From positions 1-40,067 of the forward strand of contig NZ_BMPQ01000052.1 of the NCBI RefSeq assembly GCF_014647675.1: 40,067 nt of DNA. The letters are read 5' to 3'. Under the pieces are notes generated by a model. That model was not told where the DNA came from, ran no database searches, and worked only from the letters and a program-made list of their open reading frames with translations. The DNA is from Streptomyces flaveus. GTDB lineage: Bacteria; Actinomycetota; Actinomycetes; Streptomycetales; Streptomycetaceae. How positions within the stretch are numbered: the stretch's first letter is position 1; every line of letters starts with the position of its first letter. Below are positions 1 to 9,046 of the stretch, one piece after another. A program made the translations under genes and the position numbers.

Positions 1-1203
1 GTACTGGCAGCCGATCTCCGCTGGCGAGATTCCGACGGATTCGCCGCCCTGCGCCGACGGATGTACCACTATCTGCTCGCCCGGGTCCGGGAGGTACCCG
101 CCGCACAGGTGCTCCAGGCGATGAACTCACTCGTGTACCTGGACCGGTCCCTCGGTCATCTTGCCGACACCCTCGTGTGGGACTCCGAGGACGCGGTGCG
201 GGAAATGCCCTGTACGCGTGACGACGAGAGCCGCGTGGTGGAACTGGTCCACCTGACGGAGGGCGCGGAGTCCGCCGCGATCGCCCGCTTCTGGCTGGAC
301 CGGCAGCCCGAAGCGTTCCGCGTCTACCGCTCGAACCGGACCGATGAGATCACTGCCTTTTCGGCGTTGCTGCGGCTCAGCGGGCCGGAGGGGGAGGACG
401 TCGATCCGGTGGTGGCCGCCGCCTGGGCCCACGCACACGCCGGCAGCCCACTGCGAGCAGGCGAGCACATGGCTGTTGCACGGTTCATAGTGGACGCACA
501 GGCGTACCAGCGGCCCTCGGCATCTCTGAACCTGGTCACGTGGCGCGTGACGGCGGAGATCATCCGGGCCGACCGTCTGGCGTGGTTGTTCGTCGTGATG
601 CGGGACGACGGGTTCTGGAACGCTCACCTCGAGCCCGGTGACATGCTGCCGACGGATACCAGGCCCATGGTCGGCGACCACAACTACTGCCTGTTCGCCC
701 AGGACTGGCGTACCCGGTCCGCAATGGCGTGGGTGGCGGAGAAGCACGAAGCTCTGCAGGAGGGCGTGGCTGCCGTCCCGCCTGCGGTCACAGCTCCGCA
801 GAAGCGGTCGGAACACGTGGTGCTGTCCCGGCCGGAGTTCGACACCGCCGTACGGGATGCCCTGCGTGCACTGTGGTGGCCGGGTGAACTCGCGGCCAAC
901 CCCCTCAACCGCAGCCGCCTGGTCGCAGAGCACGACCAGAACCTCCACGATGTCCTGCTCCACGCCATCGACACCCTGCCGCTGGAGCGCGGCGGAGAGA
1001 CACGTCATCAGGTCCTCACGACCACGTACAGCAAGACCGCCCCCACTCAGGAAGCGGCAGCCCGACGCCTCGGAATGTCCTTCAGCACCTACCGTCGCCA
1101 CCTGACGGCCGCGGTGCAGCACATCAAGGACGTCCTGTGGAGTCACGAACTGAGCGGAACACCGATCCTTCCGGTGGGCCGGGACCTGCCGGCGGAGCAG
1201 TGA
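1..1203 (+). CDS. Large regulatory protein, C-terminal part (5' end outside window)
   Basis: The frame is open from base 1, with no stop before the ATG at 61, and the residues before that ATG (VLAADLRWRDSDGF...) read as coding. The gene therefore almost certainly begins upstream. About 400 residues are visible. The last ~50 residues (SKTAPTQEAAARRLGMSFSTYRRHLTAAVQHI) look like a sigma-region-4 or LuxR-type helix-turn-helix, which suggests DNA binding at the C-terminus. The middle part (DRQPEAFRVYR, VVAAAWAHAHAG, LRAGEHMAVARFIVD) resembles a conserved actinomycete protein often annotated as an ATP-binding protein, but no nucleotide-binding motif lies in the visible part. Function is unknown; a regulator is inferred from the HTH only. 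Confidence 0.7.
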   Translation, partial: VLAADLRWRDSDGFAALRRRMYHYLLARVREVPAAQVLQAMNSLVYLDRSLGHLADTLVWDSEDAVREMPCTRDDESRVVELVHLTEGAESAAIARFWLDRQPEAFRVYRSNRTDEITAFSALLRLSGPEGEDVDPVVAAAWAHAHAGSPLRAGEHMAVARFIVDAQAYQRPSASLNLVTWRVTAEIIRADRLAWLFVVMRDDGFWNAHLEPGDMLPTDTRPMVGDHNYCLFAQDWRTRSAMAWVAEKHEALQEGVAAVPPAVTAPQKRSEHVVLSRPEFDTAVRDALRALWWPGELAANPLNRSRLVAEHDQNLHDVLLHAIDTLPLERGGETRHQVLTTTYSKTAPTQEAAARRLGMSFSTYRRHLTAAVQHIKDVLWSHELSGTPILPVGRDLPAEQ

Positions 1204-1291
1204 GGCGGGCAGCCCGGCTGAGCGATGTCCGTCGACGCACCGTGGATGTGGCCTCGGCCTGCGAGCCCTCTGCCGCTGCACGCCATGGCCG

Positions 1292-3460
1292 TCAGTCGGT
1301 GGCCTGTGCCGTGGGGCCGTCCGGACCTACGGAGGAGAGCGTGTTGCCGGCCATCGCCACGATCTCGTCCCTGACGAGGGCCACGCTCGGCGCCCAGTCC
1401 TGGGACGCGTCCCCGAGGATGTCGACGGCGGAGGTGCGCCAGAGTTCCTTGCCGGTACTCAGGTCCAGGGCCACCACGCGGCCGATGCGGTTGGCGAAGT
1501 AGATCCGCCCGTACGTCGCCGACAAGACCGGCTGCGACAGGCCCTCCATGCCGGTCGACCGCTGCCACAACTGCTTGCCGTCGTCGGCGGACACCGCGGT
1601 GACGCTTCCGTTGGTCTGGGCGAAGACCACGACATCGTCGCCGAGCAGGGTCGGCGCGCCGCGCAGGGTGCGAGACAGCGGCACGGGACGGACGGCGCCG
1701 GTACGCGGGTCGACCCGGAGCAGCGTGGTGTACCGGCGCTCGCTCTCGATCTCCCCGTCCTGGTTCGCCGCCGCCGCGGGCTGCGCGTAGACCGGTGTGC
1801 CTCCGGACTGGCCGATGCTCTTCGACCCGATCGGCAGGGCCGCGAGTTTGCGTGCCGTGCCGTTGGCCGGGTCGAGGCGCAGCAGGGTGGTGGGCTGGCC
1901 GGCGAGCGCGCACTCGGCGTACGGCACGCCGGCCAGGGACAGCGGTTCGCAGAACGCGGCCTTCGGCGACTGCCACAGCTCCTTCCCCGACGTGTCGTAC
2001 GCGATGAATCCCTGGATGTCGCCCGTGGAGATCAGCAGCCCACCGCTGAACACGATCGAGTCGCCGTTCGGGCTGTCCCGCACCCACCTCCGCTTCCCGG
2101 TGGCGGTGTCCAGAGCCGCGGCCCGGAATTCACCCTGGGTCTGCTCGGCGACGTACACGACCCCGTTCCGTACGCCGTACGGCATCGCGTTCTGCACGGA
2201 GTCGCCGGACCGCCAGATGACGCGGCCGGTGGCGGCATCGACCTTGGCGACGGTGAAGCCCTCACCGCCGCAGTAGAGGACAGTGCCCTCGGGGACGCAT
2301 CCCGGCGGGCCCAAATCCATCGCGGTGTCGGGCACGGAGCCGAAGCGGAGCGTCGTCTGCCAGGGCTGCCAGCCGGCGGGCAGCGAAGCGGTGCGTGCGG
2401 CGGTTCGTTCGTCGCCGCCGAAGGCGTTGACCGCCGCGAGGCTCAACCCGGTGACGGCGACCGCTGTACCGACGGCCGTGAGCAGACGTGTGAGCCGTCG
2501 GCCACGACGTTCCCTGCTCAGACCTCGGCCTGTGACGGGTTCGGTGGAGGCTCCGGGGATCGCCCTCTTGCCTGTGCCAACCGCGTTGCCGGGGTCGTCG
2601 GGGTGGCCGTGTTCGCCGGGACCGGTGGTGTGGTCGGAGTTGCCGGAGGCGGCTGTCTGCGGCAACGCGCGGAACCAGTCGTGCAGTTCCATCAGTCCGG
2701 GGCGTGCCGCCGGGTCCTTGTCCAGACAGCGTTCAGCGATGGCGCGCAGTGGTTGCGGAACCTCGTCCAGTGTCGGCGGCTCGTACATCACCTGATAGCC
2801 GGCCATGTACGGCGTGTCCGCGTCGAACGGTCCGTTCCCGGTGGCCGCGTAGGCAAGCAACGAGCCCAGCGAGAACACGTCCGACGCCGGGGTGACGTCG
2901 CGCGGCGAGCGCAGCTGCTCCGGTGACATGAACGGCGGCGTGCCGATCACGTTGCCCGTGACGGTCAACTGCTGGTTGTCGGCGGCGCGTGAGATGCCGA
3001 AGTCGATGACGCGTGGGCCGTCTTCGGCCATCAGCACGTTCCCCGGCTTCAGATCGCGGTGCACCACCCCGGCCCGGTGGATCTCGCGCAGCGCCTCGGT
3101 GAGTCCCAGTGCCAGGATCCGCAGCTCCGGTCCGGTCAGCGGGCCGCTGCGGTCCACGCAGGCCGCCAGACTCGGGCCCGGTACGTACAGCGTGGCCATC
3201 CATGGCTGCTCGGCATCCGGGTCGGCGTCCACGACGGGTGCCGTGAACGCCCCGCTGACCCGGCGGACCGCCGCGATCTCCTGCCGGAAACGGACGCGGA
3301 ACTCCTCGTCCTCGCAGAGTTGTGGGTGCACCAGCTTCACCGCGACCCTGCGTCCGGCGGCCGAGCGGCCCAGGAACACGGTGCCCATGCCTCCGGCACC
3401 GATCCTGTCGAGCAGGACATAGCCCCCCACAGATTCAGGATCACCATCTCGCAATGGCAT
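1292..3460 (-). CDS. Membrane Ser/Thr protein kinase with PQQ-like beta-propeller sensor
   Basis: 722 residues. The N-terminal kinase domain (about 14-265) has a glycine-rich loop GAGGMG at 21-26, Lys42, catalytic HRDLKPGN with Asp136, and DFG at 153-155, so it should be active. A Pro/Gly-rich linker leads to one membrane segment at about 324-346. The remaining ~375 residues are WR/GK-type repeats (TGRVIWRSGD, TGKRRWVRD, DGKQLWQRS, TGKELWRTS) typical of a PQQ-enzyme-like propeller outside the membrane. This is the usual actinobacterial layout of cytoplasmic kinase and external sensor; the ligand is unknown. The ATG at 3460 follows AGAAGG. The DUF4232 lipoprotein lies 78 bases upstream on the same strand and may be co-transcribed. 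Confidence 0.95.
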   Translation of the reverse strand: MPLRDGDPESVGGYVLLDRIGAGGMGTVFLGRSAAGRRVAVKLVHPQLCEDEEFRVRFRQEIAAVRRVSGAFTAPVVDADPDAEQPWMATLYVPGPSLAACVDRSGPLTGPELRILALGLTEALREIHRAGVVHRDLKPGNVLMAEDGPRVIDFGISRAADNQQLTVTGNVIGTPPFMSPEQLRSPRDVTPASDVFSLGSLLAYAATGNGPFDADTPYMAGYQVMYEPPTLDEVPQPLRAIAERCLDKDPAARPGLMELHDWFRALPQTAASGNSDHTTGPGEHGHPDDPGNAVGTGKRAIPGASTEPVTGRGLSRERRGRRLTRLLTAVGTAVAVTGLSLAAVNAFGGDERTAARTASLPAGWQPWQTTLRFGSVPDTAMDLGPPGCVPEGTVLYCGGEGFTVAKVDAATGRVIWRSGDSVQNAMPYGVRNGVVYVAEQTQGEFRAAALDTATGKRRWVRDSPNGDSIVFSGGLLISTGDIQGFIAYDTSGKELWQSPKAAFCEPLSLAGVPYAECALAGQPTTLLRLDPANGTARKLAALPIGSKSIGQSGGTPVYAQPAAAANQDGEIESERRYTTLLRVDPRTGAVRPVPLSRTLRGAPTLLGDDVVVFAQTNGSVTAVSADDGKQLWQRSTGMEGLSQPVLSATYGRIYFANRIGRVVALDLSTGKELWRTSAVDILGDASQDWAPSVALVRDEIVAMAGNTLSSVGPDGPTAQATD

Positions 3461-3538
3461 GGACGGTCACACCTTCTTCTTACGTGGATCGACGGCTCAG
3501 CTCAGGCCAAGGCCCCTGCGTGGGAGGCCGGTTGCAGG

Positions 3539-4276
3539 TCACCAGGCGAGCGCGTCGTTCGCGTTGTCCTGCCAGTAGGTGACCAGGGCGTTGTCCAGCT
3601 CGACGTACAGGGAACCGCCGGGAACGGGTAGGTCCGCCCCGGACTCGGTGGGTCCCTCGTCGGGGCCGAACAGGGACAAACCGATCGAGGAGGTCGTGAC
3701 CTTGGTCTGACTGTTGCGGTCGACGGACGCGGTGATCAGGCCCGCGTACGCGGTGGCGCCGCGGTCGAGGGTGACGACGGCCTGCGGTTTGCTTTGCCCG
3801 ATCCTGGCTGTGACGGACTGTTGGACATCGCTCAACCGGAGGGCCGGGTAGCTGTAGATGGAGCAGGCCTTCGAGCCGGTGTTGGTAGCCGTGATGAGGA
3901 CGTGGTTGATGGGGCTCTTCACCTCTTTGACGGCGAACTTCAACGAACCGGTGGTGCAGTCCAGGGGCTTGGCGCTGCCGGAGCCCGTGCCGGCGGACGA
4001 GGTCTTGGTGGCACCCGCTCCGGTGCCACCAACGTTTCCGGAGCCTTGGGAGCCCGCGCCCTTCGTGGCTTGCCCCGTGGCGGTGGCAGACGTCGAAGCC
4101 GAAGCCGAGGCCGATACCGAGGCGGCCGTGGCGGTGGGCGTGACGGTCGTGTCGGTGGGCTCCGTGGCTGCCGTTCCGACGGACTCCGACTCGGCGTCGC
4201 CTTCTCCACAGGCGGTGAGCGCCAGGGCCAGGACGGTGGAACTGGCCAAGGCCACGGCAAGTCGATGTGTGCGCAA
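3539..4276 (-). CDS. Lipoprotein with DUF4232-type domain
   Basis: 245 residues. The start is a TTG at 4276, about 8 bases after AGAGG. A signal peptide ends in the lipobox LTAC (Cys at about 23), followed by a long Thr/Ala/Ser/Gly-rich linker. From about residue 105 there is a folded domain (CTTGSLKFAVKEV...NTGSKACSIYSYPALRL) that matches the DUF4232 pattern of Streptomyces surface lipoproteins, including its two conserved cysteines. It should be anchored on the outer face of the membrane. It lies directly upstream of the sensor kinase on the same strand, so it may be an accessory of that kinase, but this is inference from position only. Confidence 0.88.
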   Translation of the reverse strand: MRTHRLAVALASSTVLALALTACGEGDAESESVGTAATEPTDTTVTPTATAASVSASASASTSATATGQATKGAGSQGSGNVGGTGAGATKTSSAGTGSGSAKPLDCTTGSLKFAVKEVKSPINHVLITATNTGSKACSIYSYPALRLSDVQQSVTARIGQSKPQAVVTLDRGATAYAGLITASVDRNSQTKVTTSSIGLSLFGPDEGPTESGADLPVPGGSLYVELDNALVTYWQDNANDALAW

Positions 4277-4688
4277 GCTGGTTACCTCTTCTTGACGGGA
4301 CGGTCTCGCCGCATGGGCATGGCCCCATCACCGGTGCGCGCACACGCTCGCTTCGGCGATGGACACCCCCGGCTGACTGCGAACTCTCAATGGGGGGGCG
4401 GCCGCGCTGCGCCACTGACGCAACGCAGCCGGTAGATGGAACGGGGAGTGCAGAACGCCCACGCAGCTTGCCGCCGGGGAGATGCTCCATGACGAGCTGA
4501 CGTTCGGCCTCAGGTACATACACAACAGATGGTCCCGGGACCCGCTGCTCATGAACAAGTTCAATCGTTGCTCAAAAAGCTGTCATGTTTGACCATCCAC
4601 CTGGCGCACGGGGCGTGCACGGAACGGTCCGCCCCGATGCGCCGACGACAGCCCGGGTGATCCACTGGGAGCCCACGCCGCGCAACCG
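4277..4688. other. Intergenic region with AT-richer palindrome
   Basis: No convincing gene. An AT-richer patch holds the perfect palindrome TGAACAAGTTCA (4552-4563). It is flanked by two TGCTCA hexamers (4546-4551 and 4569-4574) in direct orientation, 23 bases apart. This could be a promoter or operator for the minus-strand lipoprotein at 4276. The same hexamer recurs upstream of the methyltransferase at 9047 and the cupin at 11313. Confidence 0.4.
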
Positions 4689-5738
4689 TCAGACGGCGAC
4701 GAGCTCCATACCGAAGTAACCGCCACCCACGGGGTACGTCCGCGAGCGGCGCCATCCCGAGGCCGCGAAGAGGGCGTCGAATTCGTCCAGATCGCGTTCC
4801 ATGCCGTTTGTCATGGTGAGCATGGCCATGTCCGCCCGGGTGGCGAAATCGGGCTTACCGATCTCGCCGATGACCATCTCGACGACCAGTACCCGTCCCC
4901 CCTCGTTCACGGCTGAGCGGCAATTCCGAAGGATCACCGCGCACTGGGTGTCGTCCCAGTCGTGCAGGATCGTCTTCAGGAGGTAGAGGTCCGCCGGAGG
5001 AACCTCCGCGAAGAAGTCGCCCGCCACCGCGGAGAAGCGGTCGGACAGACCACGCTTCCCGGCCTCGCCGCGTGCGCCCTCGACGGCGTGAGGCAGGTCG
5101 AGCACCTGTCCGCTCAACTGGGAGTCGGCCTCCATCAGCGCCAGGACGAAGTCACCGTTCGAACCGCCGACGTCGACAACGGTGGACACCCCGGCGGTGG
5201 AGACGGCGCCCACGGCACCCTGCGTCACCAGGCCGGACAGGTCTCCCATCGCCTGGGCGAAGAGCGCGGCTTCGTCAGCGTTCTCCGGTTGCGCGAAGTA
5301 CTCGAAGATGTCCGTTCCCAGCGCCTTCTTGGTCTGAGTGGCTCCCTGCCGCACCGCCTCGGGGAAGTGGGCCCAGGACTGCCAGTGCGAGTGTCCCGTC
5401 TGGGTCAGTACCAGCGAGCGCAGGGAGCCGGGCACTCCTGAACGCAACAGCTGGCCTCGCCCGGTGAGAGCGAAACGATGACGCCCCTCGTGGCTCAGCA
5501 GGCCCAACGACGAGGCCGCGCGCATCAGCCGGTACGTGGCCTGCGGATGACTGCCCTCGCGCTCGGCCAACTCTTCGGCCGTCATGGCTCCGTCGGCGAG
5601 GTGATCGGCTATGCGCAGGGTGGCCAAGGCCCGCAGGGTCTGGGCGACGACGACGCCGCTCAGCAAGTCGAAGACAGCGGCGGCATCCGCTGCGGGATCG
5701 CTCGGCGCGACTTCAGCGCCACGCGTCATGTCAGTCAT
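4689..5738 (-). CDS. SAM-dependent O-methyltransferase (hydroxyneurosporene/acetylserotonin MT-like)
   Basis: 349 residues from ATG 5738 (MTDMTRGAEV), about 12 bases after GAGAGG. The frame continues upstream, but that stretch has non-coding composition. The N-terminal winged-helix dimerisation domain (about 20-100) is followed by a Rossmann methyltransferase domain. SAM motif I is VVDVGGSNGDF (187-197), the acidic loop is LDLPH, and LHDWDD (258-263) holds the histidine used as general base in this family of small-molecule O-methyltransferases. These enzymes methylate phenolic hydroxyls of natural products; the substrate here is unknown. It is divergent from an AraC regulator. A second member of the family is at 9047-10090, with only moderate similarity, so the pair does not look like a recent duplication. 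Confidence 0.92.
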   Translation of the reverse strand: MTDMTRGAEVAPSDPAADAAAVFDLLSGVVVAQTLRALATLRIADHLADGAMTAEELAEREGSHPQATYRLMRAASSLGLLSHEGRHRFALTGRGQLLRSGVPGSLRSLVLTQTGHSHWQSWAHFPEAVRQGATQTKKALGTDIFEYFAQPENADEAALFAQAMGDLSGLVTQGAVGAVSTAGVSTVVDVGGSNGDFVLALMEADSQLSGQVLDLPHAVEGARGEAGKRGLSDRFSAVAGDFFAEVPPADLYLLKTILHDWDDTQCAVILRNCRSAVNEGGRVLVVEMVIGEIGKPDFATRADMAMLTMTNGMERDLDEFDALFAASGWRRSRTYPVGGGYFGMELVAV

Positions 5739-5901
5739 GACAGCTAGAAACCTCTCAGCATTCAGAATGGGGCGGAGCCTGTGGAAGGCAGGGGCGGGAG
5801 GTCCGGACGTCCGGCGACGCGGCGGCTCCTCGAGCGGCACGACGCTGAACCTGAGCTGCCGTGCTTCCGCTTCAGAAGAGGCGCAACCCGGCCTCCGTGC
5901 T

Positions 5902-5962
5902 CTGCGGTACAGGCCCACCGCTCACCCTAGAGAGATCGTTACGGCGCATGCTTGTACCGCAG
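5902..5962. promoter_or_regulatory. Divergent control region with widely spaced inverted repeat
   Basis: It lies between the minus-strand methyltransferase and the plus-strand AraC gene. CTGCGGTACA (5902-5911) and TGTACCGCAG (5953-5962) are perfect 10-base inverted arms, 51 bases centre to centre, or about five helical turns. This geometry would suit cooperative binding or looping by an AraC-type regulator. Function is inferred. Confidence 0.4.
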
Positions 5963-6065
5963 CGTCACTCCGACAGAACGTCAGCGTCATGGACGGTGCG
6001 TCATGGTGAAAGATGAAGCGGGCCGCGTAAGTCCTGCGAGCCGTTGTCGAGTTGGGGCGTTGGCC

Positions 6066-7076
6066 ATGAGCAACACGGGAAGCACCGCACGGAGGGCCGA
6101 CGGGCCGGGCAGGAACTTCTTTGTGGACGTCACAGCCTCGAGCACCGCGCGGGACGGCTTCGACGTCTTCCGACGCGAGTGGGAGGGACAGGTCGGAGAG
6201 ACGCTCCCTCTGCCACCCCTCGAACCGCTCGGCTCCGGTGACTTCCGGGTCACCGTCCGCGCCTCCAAGATGCACGACGCGGTGATCGCGGACCTCTACG
6301 GTGAGTCGTTGGCCGGCGGCACCCGGGGCGCCGGTCACCACCTCGACGACCGGGTCCTCGTGCATGTGATGCGGCGCGGCGAGTGGCGCTTCGTCCGACC
6401 GCGCGACCGCGGCGAGGTCGCCGTCCCGGCCGGGCAGTTCATCGCGCGGCACAACGGTCCGCCTGTGCGGTTCGAGATAGAGCCGCGCACGACAGCGAAG
6501 GTGCTGATCCTGCCCGCCGCACAGCTCAGGCCGCTGATCGGCGACCGGCCGGTCGTCGGACCGGCCGACTCGACCGAGGTGCGTCTGCTCATGGGCTACG
6601 CCAAGTTGGTCGACGAGACGCTGAACGACCTCACGCGCGCTGGTGTATACGCCGCGCGCAACTCTCTGCTCGAACTGGTCAAGGGAGTGCTGACGCAGGG
6701 GTTCGACGACCACGAGCCTCGGCTGGCCCCCGCGCTGGCCCAAGCGGCGAAGGATCTCGTGGACAGCCGCCTCACCGATCCTGATCTCTCCCCCTCGGCC
6801 CTGGCCCGCGAACTCAACGTCTCCGTACGGACGTTGCACCGGGCGTTCGCCACGGCCGAGGAGTCGGTGAGCGCGTACATCCGGCGCAGGCGGCTGGAAC
6901 ATGCCCGCCTTGAGCTCGCGTCACCGTTCGGCCGACCGAGCATCTCGGAACTCGCCGCCCGCTGGCGATTCGCCGACAGCAGTCACTTCATCCGTGCCTT
7001 CAAGAAGCAGTACGGCCAAACGCCCAGCCAGTTCGTCCGGTCGAGGAGCATGGTGCCCGGACCACCCACCATGTGA
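6066..7076 (+). CDS. AraC-family transcriptional regulator
   Basis: 336 residues from ATG 6066; alternative in-frame starts at 6003 and 5952 cannot be excluded because no ribosome site is strong. The N-terminal ~220 residues resemble the AraC_binding_2 type sensor domain (GHHLDDRVLVHVMRRGEWRFVRP, VAVPAGQFIARH). The C-terminal ~100 residues are a double-HTH AraC domain (DPDLSPSALARELNVSVRTLHRAF; SISELAARWRFADSSHFIRAFKKQYGQTPSQF). It is divergent from the methyltransferase at 4689-5738, which is its most likely target, and convergent with the TetR gene. Confidence 0.92.
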   Translation: MSNTGSTARRADGPGRNFFVDVTASSTARDGFDVFRREWEGQVGETLPLPPLEPLGSGDFRVTVRASKMHDAVIADLYGESLAGGTRGAGHHLDDRVLVHVMRRGEWRFVRPRDRGEVAVPAGQFIARHNGPPVRFEIEPRTTAKVLILPAAQLRPLIGDRPVVGPADSTEVRLLMGYAKLVDETLNDLTRAGVYAARNSLLELVKGVLTQGFDDHEPRLAPALAQAAKDLVDSRLTDPDLSPSALARELNVSVRTLHRAFATAEESVSAYIRRRRLEHARLELASPFGRPSISELAARWRFADSSHFIRAFKKQYGQTPSQFVRSRSMVPGPPTM

Positions 7077-7083
7077 CACGGCG

Positions 7084-7686
7084 TCACTCACAGCCGGCGG
7101 CCGGCAGGGCCTGACGCCGACCGGCGCTGAGCCCGTCCAGGGTGAGGTCGAGGAGGCGCTCCGCCTGCTCCCGCTGATCGGGCTTGCCGGACGCGAGGGC
7201 GATGCCCGTCAGGGCCGCGAACATGTCCGCCGCGGTGATGTCCGAGCGGACGGTCCCGGCGCCGGCACCGGCCGACAGCAGGGAGTCGAGGGCGGACAGC
7301 ATCATCTCGTGGCTCTGCGCGTACGGGTTGACGCCGGACGCGACCAGGGCCCTCAGAGCCTCGGCCATGCCCAGTTTGGCGGTCGCGTAGTCGATGAAAC
7401 GGCCCATCCAGGCGCGCAGGGCATCGCGCGGCTCCATCGTGGCGAGCAGTTCGGGCGCGGAGTCGCAGAGCTTGGCCAGCTCGTTGCGGTAGGCGGCCTC
7501 GATCAGGATCTCCCGGGTCGGGAAGTTCCGGTAGAGGGTGGCCGAGCCGACCCCGGCTTCTTTCGCGATGCGCTCCAGGTGCGCGTCGAGCCCCTCCTCG
7601 GCGAACACCCGCACCGCGGCCGAGAGGATCTTGTCCCGGTTCCGCTGGGCGTCGGCGCGCAACGGGCCCCCTGTCTGTCTGGCCAT
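7084..7686 (-). CDS. TetR/AcrR-family repressor
   Basis: 200 residues. The N-terminal HTH spans about 15-60 (RDKILSAAVRVFAEEGLD...IAKEAGVGSATLYRNFPTREIL), which is the diagnostic TetR pattern. The C-terminal ligand domain has the TetR_C-like SBD pattern of actinobacterial regulators that sit next to oxidoreductases. The gene is divergent from the short-chain dehydrogenase at 7889. The spacer carries two near-perfect palindromes (7714-7737 and 7745-7766), so it probably represses itself and the dehydrogenase. The inducer is unknown. Confidence 0.94.
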   Translation of the reverse strand: MARQTGGPLRADAQRNRDKILSAAVRVFAEEGLDAHLERIAKEAGVGSATLYRNFPTREILIEAAYRNELAKLCDSAPELLATMEPRDALRAWMGRFIDYATAKLGMAEALRALVASGVNPYAQSHEMMLSALDSLLSAGAGAGTVRSDITAADMFAALTGIALASGKPDQREQAERLLDLTLDGLSAGRRQALPAAGCE

Positions 7687-7713
7687 GATGCGGCCTTCCG
7701 TCGAACCGATTTG

Positions 7714-7766
7714 CTAAGTGGGGGCGCCTCCACTTAGAGTCGAAGAAGTGGGGGCGCCCCCATTTC
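7714..7766. promoter_or_regulatory. Tandem TetR-type operators
   Basis: Two palindromes lie between the TetR gene and the dehydrogenase. The first, 7714-7737, has arms CTAAGTGGGGGC and GCCTCCACTTAG with one mismatch. The second, 7745-7766, has arms GAAGTGGGGGC and GCCCCCATTTC with one mismatch. Both share the core AAGTGGGGGCGCC, and their centres are exactly 30 bases apart. The size and position are those expected of TetR-family dimer sites. Confidence 0.75.
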
Positions 7767-7888
7767 ACTCTAGGGCACCTGTCGGCCCCATCCGATCTTC
7801 CAGCGGAACGGCCTTGTCCCGCCGTGTCCCGCGCTGCCCGCGGGCTACCGCGTCACCTGCGGAACCGCGCACACCACAGGAGAACAGC

Positions 7889-8650
7889 ATGAGTCTGTCA
7901 CTCGAAGGAAAAGTCGCCGTCGTCACCGGTGGCGCGTCCGGCGTCGGCCTGGGCATCGCCCAGGAGTTCGTGGATCACGGCGCCCACGTCGTCATCACGG
8001 ATCTTCGGCGGGACCGCGTGGACGACGCCGTCGCGACGGTGGGTCCCCACTGCACGGGGATCGTCGCCGACGTCACCCGTGGCGCGGACATGGAGGCGGT
8101 CTACGCAGAGGTCGTGGCACGCCACGGACGTCTCGACGCAGTGGTCGCCAACGCCGGCATCGGTGACCACGGAGCCCTCGGCACCATCACCGAAGAGCAG
8201 TTCGACCGGACGTTCGGCGTCAACGCGAAGGGCGTCCTGTTCACCGTGCAGCCCGCGCTACCGCTGATGCACCCGGGCGGAACCGTCGTGGTCATCGGAT
8301 CCACGGCGTCCATCCAGCCTCCGCAGGGGATGAGCCTGTACGGCGGCTCGAAAGCTGCCGTACGCAATTTCGTCCGGGCCTGGATCCAGGACGTCAAGGG
8401 ATCGGGCATCCGCATCAACGTCCTGAGCCCGGGAGCCGTCGACACGGACTCGCTGCGCAGCGCGGCCGAGATGGCGCGGGGCGCCGACGGCGTGGACGCG
8501 CTCATCGCCTCGCTGGGCGAGGGCAACCCCACCGGACGGATCGCGGACCCGCGCGAGATGGGAAAGGCCGCCGTCTTCCTGTCCAGCGACGACTCCAGCT
8601 TCATCACCGGCATCGAACTGTTCGTGGACGGCGGCCTGGCACAGGTCTGA
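7889..8650 (+). CDS. Short-chain dehydrogenase/reductase (SDR)
   Basis: 253 residues from ATG 7889, six bases after AGGAGA. Classical SDR features are present: the nucleotide-binding TGGASGVG (13-20), Asp38 after the second strand (which favours NAD(H)), NAG at 88-90, structural Asn112, catalytic Ser138, and YGGSK with Tyr151 and Lys155. The C-terminus GIELFVDGGLAQV is usual for the family. It should oxidise or reduce an alcohol/ketone pair; the substrate cannot be read from sequence. It is divergent from, and probably repressed by, the TetR gene through the two operators upstream. Confidence 0.95.
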   Translation: MSLSLEGKVAVVTGGASGVGLGIAQEFVDHGAHVVITDLRRDRVDDAVATVGPHCTGIVADVTRGADMEAVYAEVVARHGRLDAVVANAGIGDHGALGTITEEQFDRTFGVNAKGVLFTVQPALPLMHPGGTVVVIGSTASIQPPQGMSLYGGSKAAVRNFVRAWIQDVKGSGIRINVLSPGAVDTDSLRSAAEMARGADGVDALIASLGEGNPTGRIADPREMGKAAVFLSSDDSSFITGIELFVDGGLAQV

Positions 8651-9046
8651 TCCGACGGTCAGGGACTGCGTGCCGAACCGGCGCAGGTGGCGCTCGCCCG
8701 GACGCCCGCCAACCCCGCGGTGACTTCGCCCGAACGCGGCCAGCGCTCCCGAGCCGATCTTCCCGAAGACGTTCATGCAGCGGCCCTTGACCAAAGGTCT
8801 GATCTTCGGAGGCGCCGCGGTCGCCACCCGCAGCTGAACCGTTCCGCCTCCTGGTGCCCGAACCGCACCGAAATCGTGCGGCAGGTAGCGCGATACGGGC
8901 GGTGGGCACATGTGAGCACTGGTTGAGCAGGTGTCGCGCTTACGACGTGCCCCGTGCGCTGGAAAGGTTGTTGGTGCCCCACGCAGCACCTGTCACGGGC
9001 ACAGTGCTCATGCCTGTGCCCCGGTAATTCCTGGAGATGAGACGCG
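8651..9046. promoter_or_regulatory. Intergenic control region of the second methyltransferase
   Basis: No convincing gene. GTGAGCAC (8912-8919) and TTGAGCA (8923-8929) place TGAGCA twice with an 11-base period, and an inverted copy CAGTGCTCA lies at 9002-9010. The composite GTGAGCAC-N3-TTGAGCA also occurs at 11187-11204 upstream of the cupin. A possible 20-codon ORF at 8774-8836 looks like a chance or relic frame. Confidence 0.5.

Noticed and set aside
4552..4563. LexA-type SOS box at the GAAC-GTTC palindrome
   Set aside because: The spacer is two bases, while the actinobacterial SOS box needs four.
8774..8836. Twenty-codon ORF starting MQRPLTKGLIFGG on the plus strand
   Set aside because: Too short, no ribosome site and no recognised family; may be a relic or chance.
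8604..8909. Minus-strand frame of about 100 residues across the end of the dehydrogenase
   Set aside because: Arg/Gly-rich shadow composition, overlapping the well-supported dehydrogenase.
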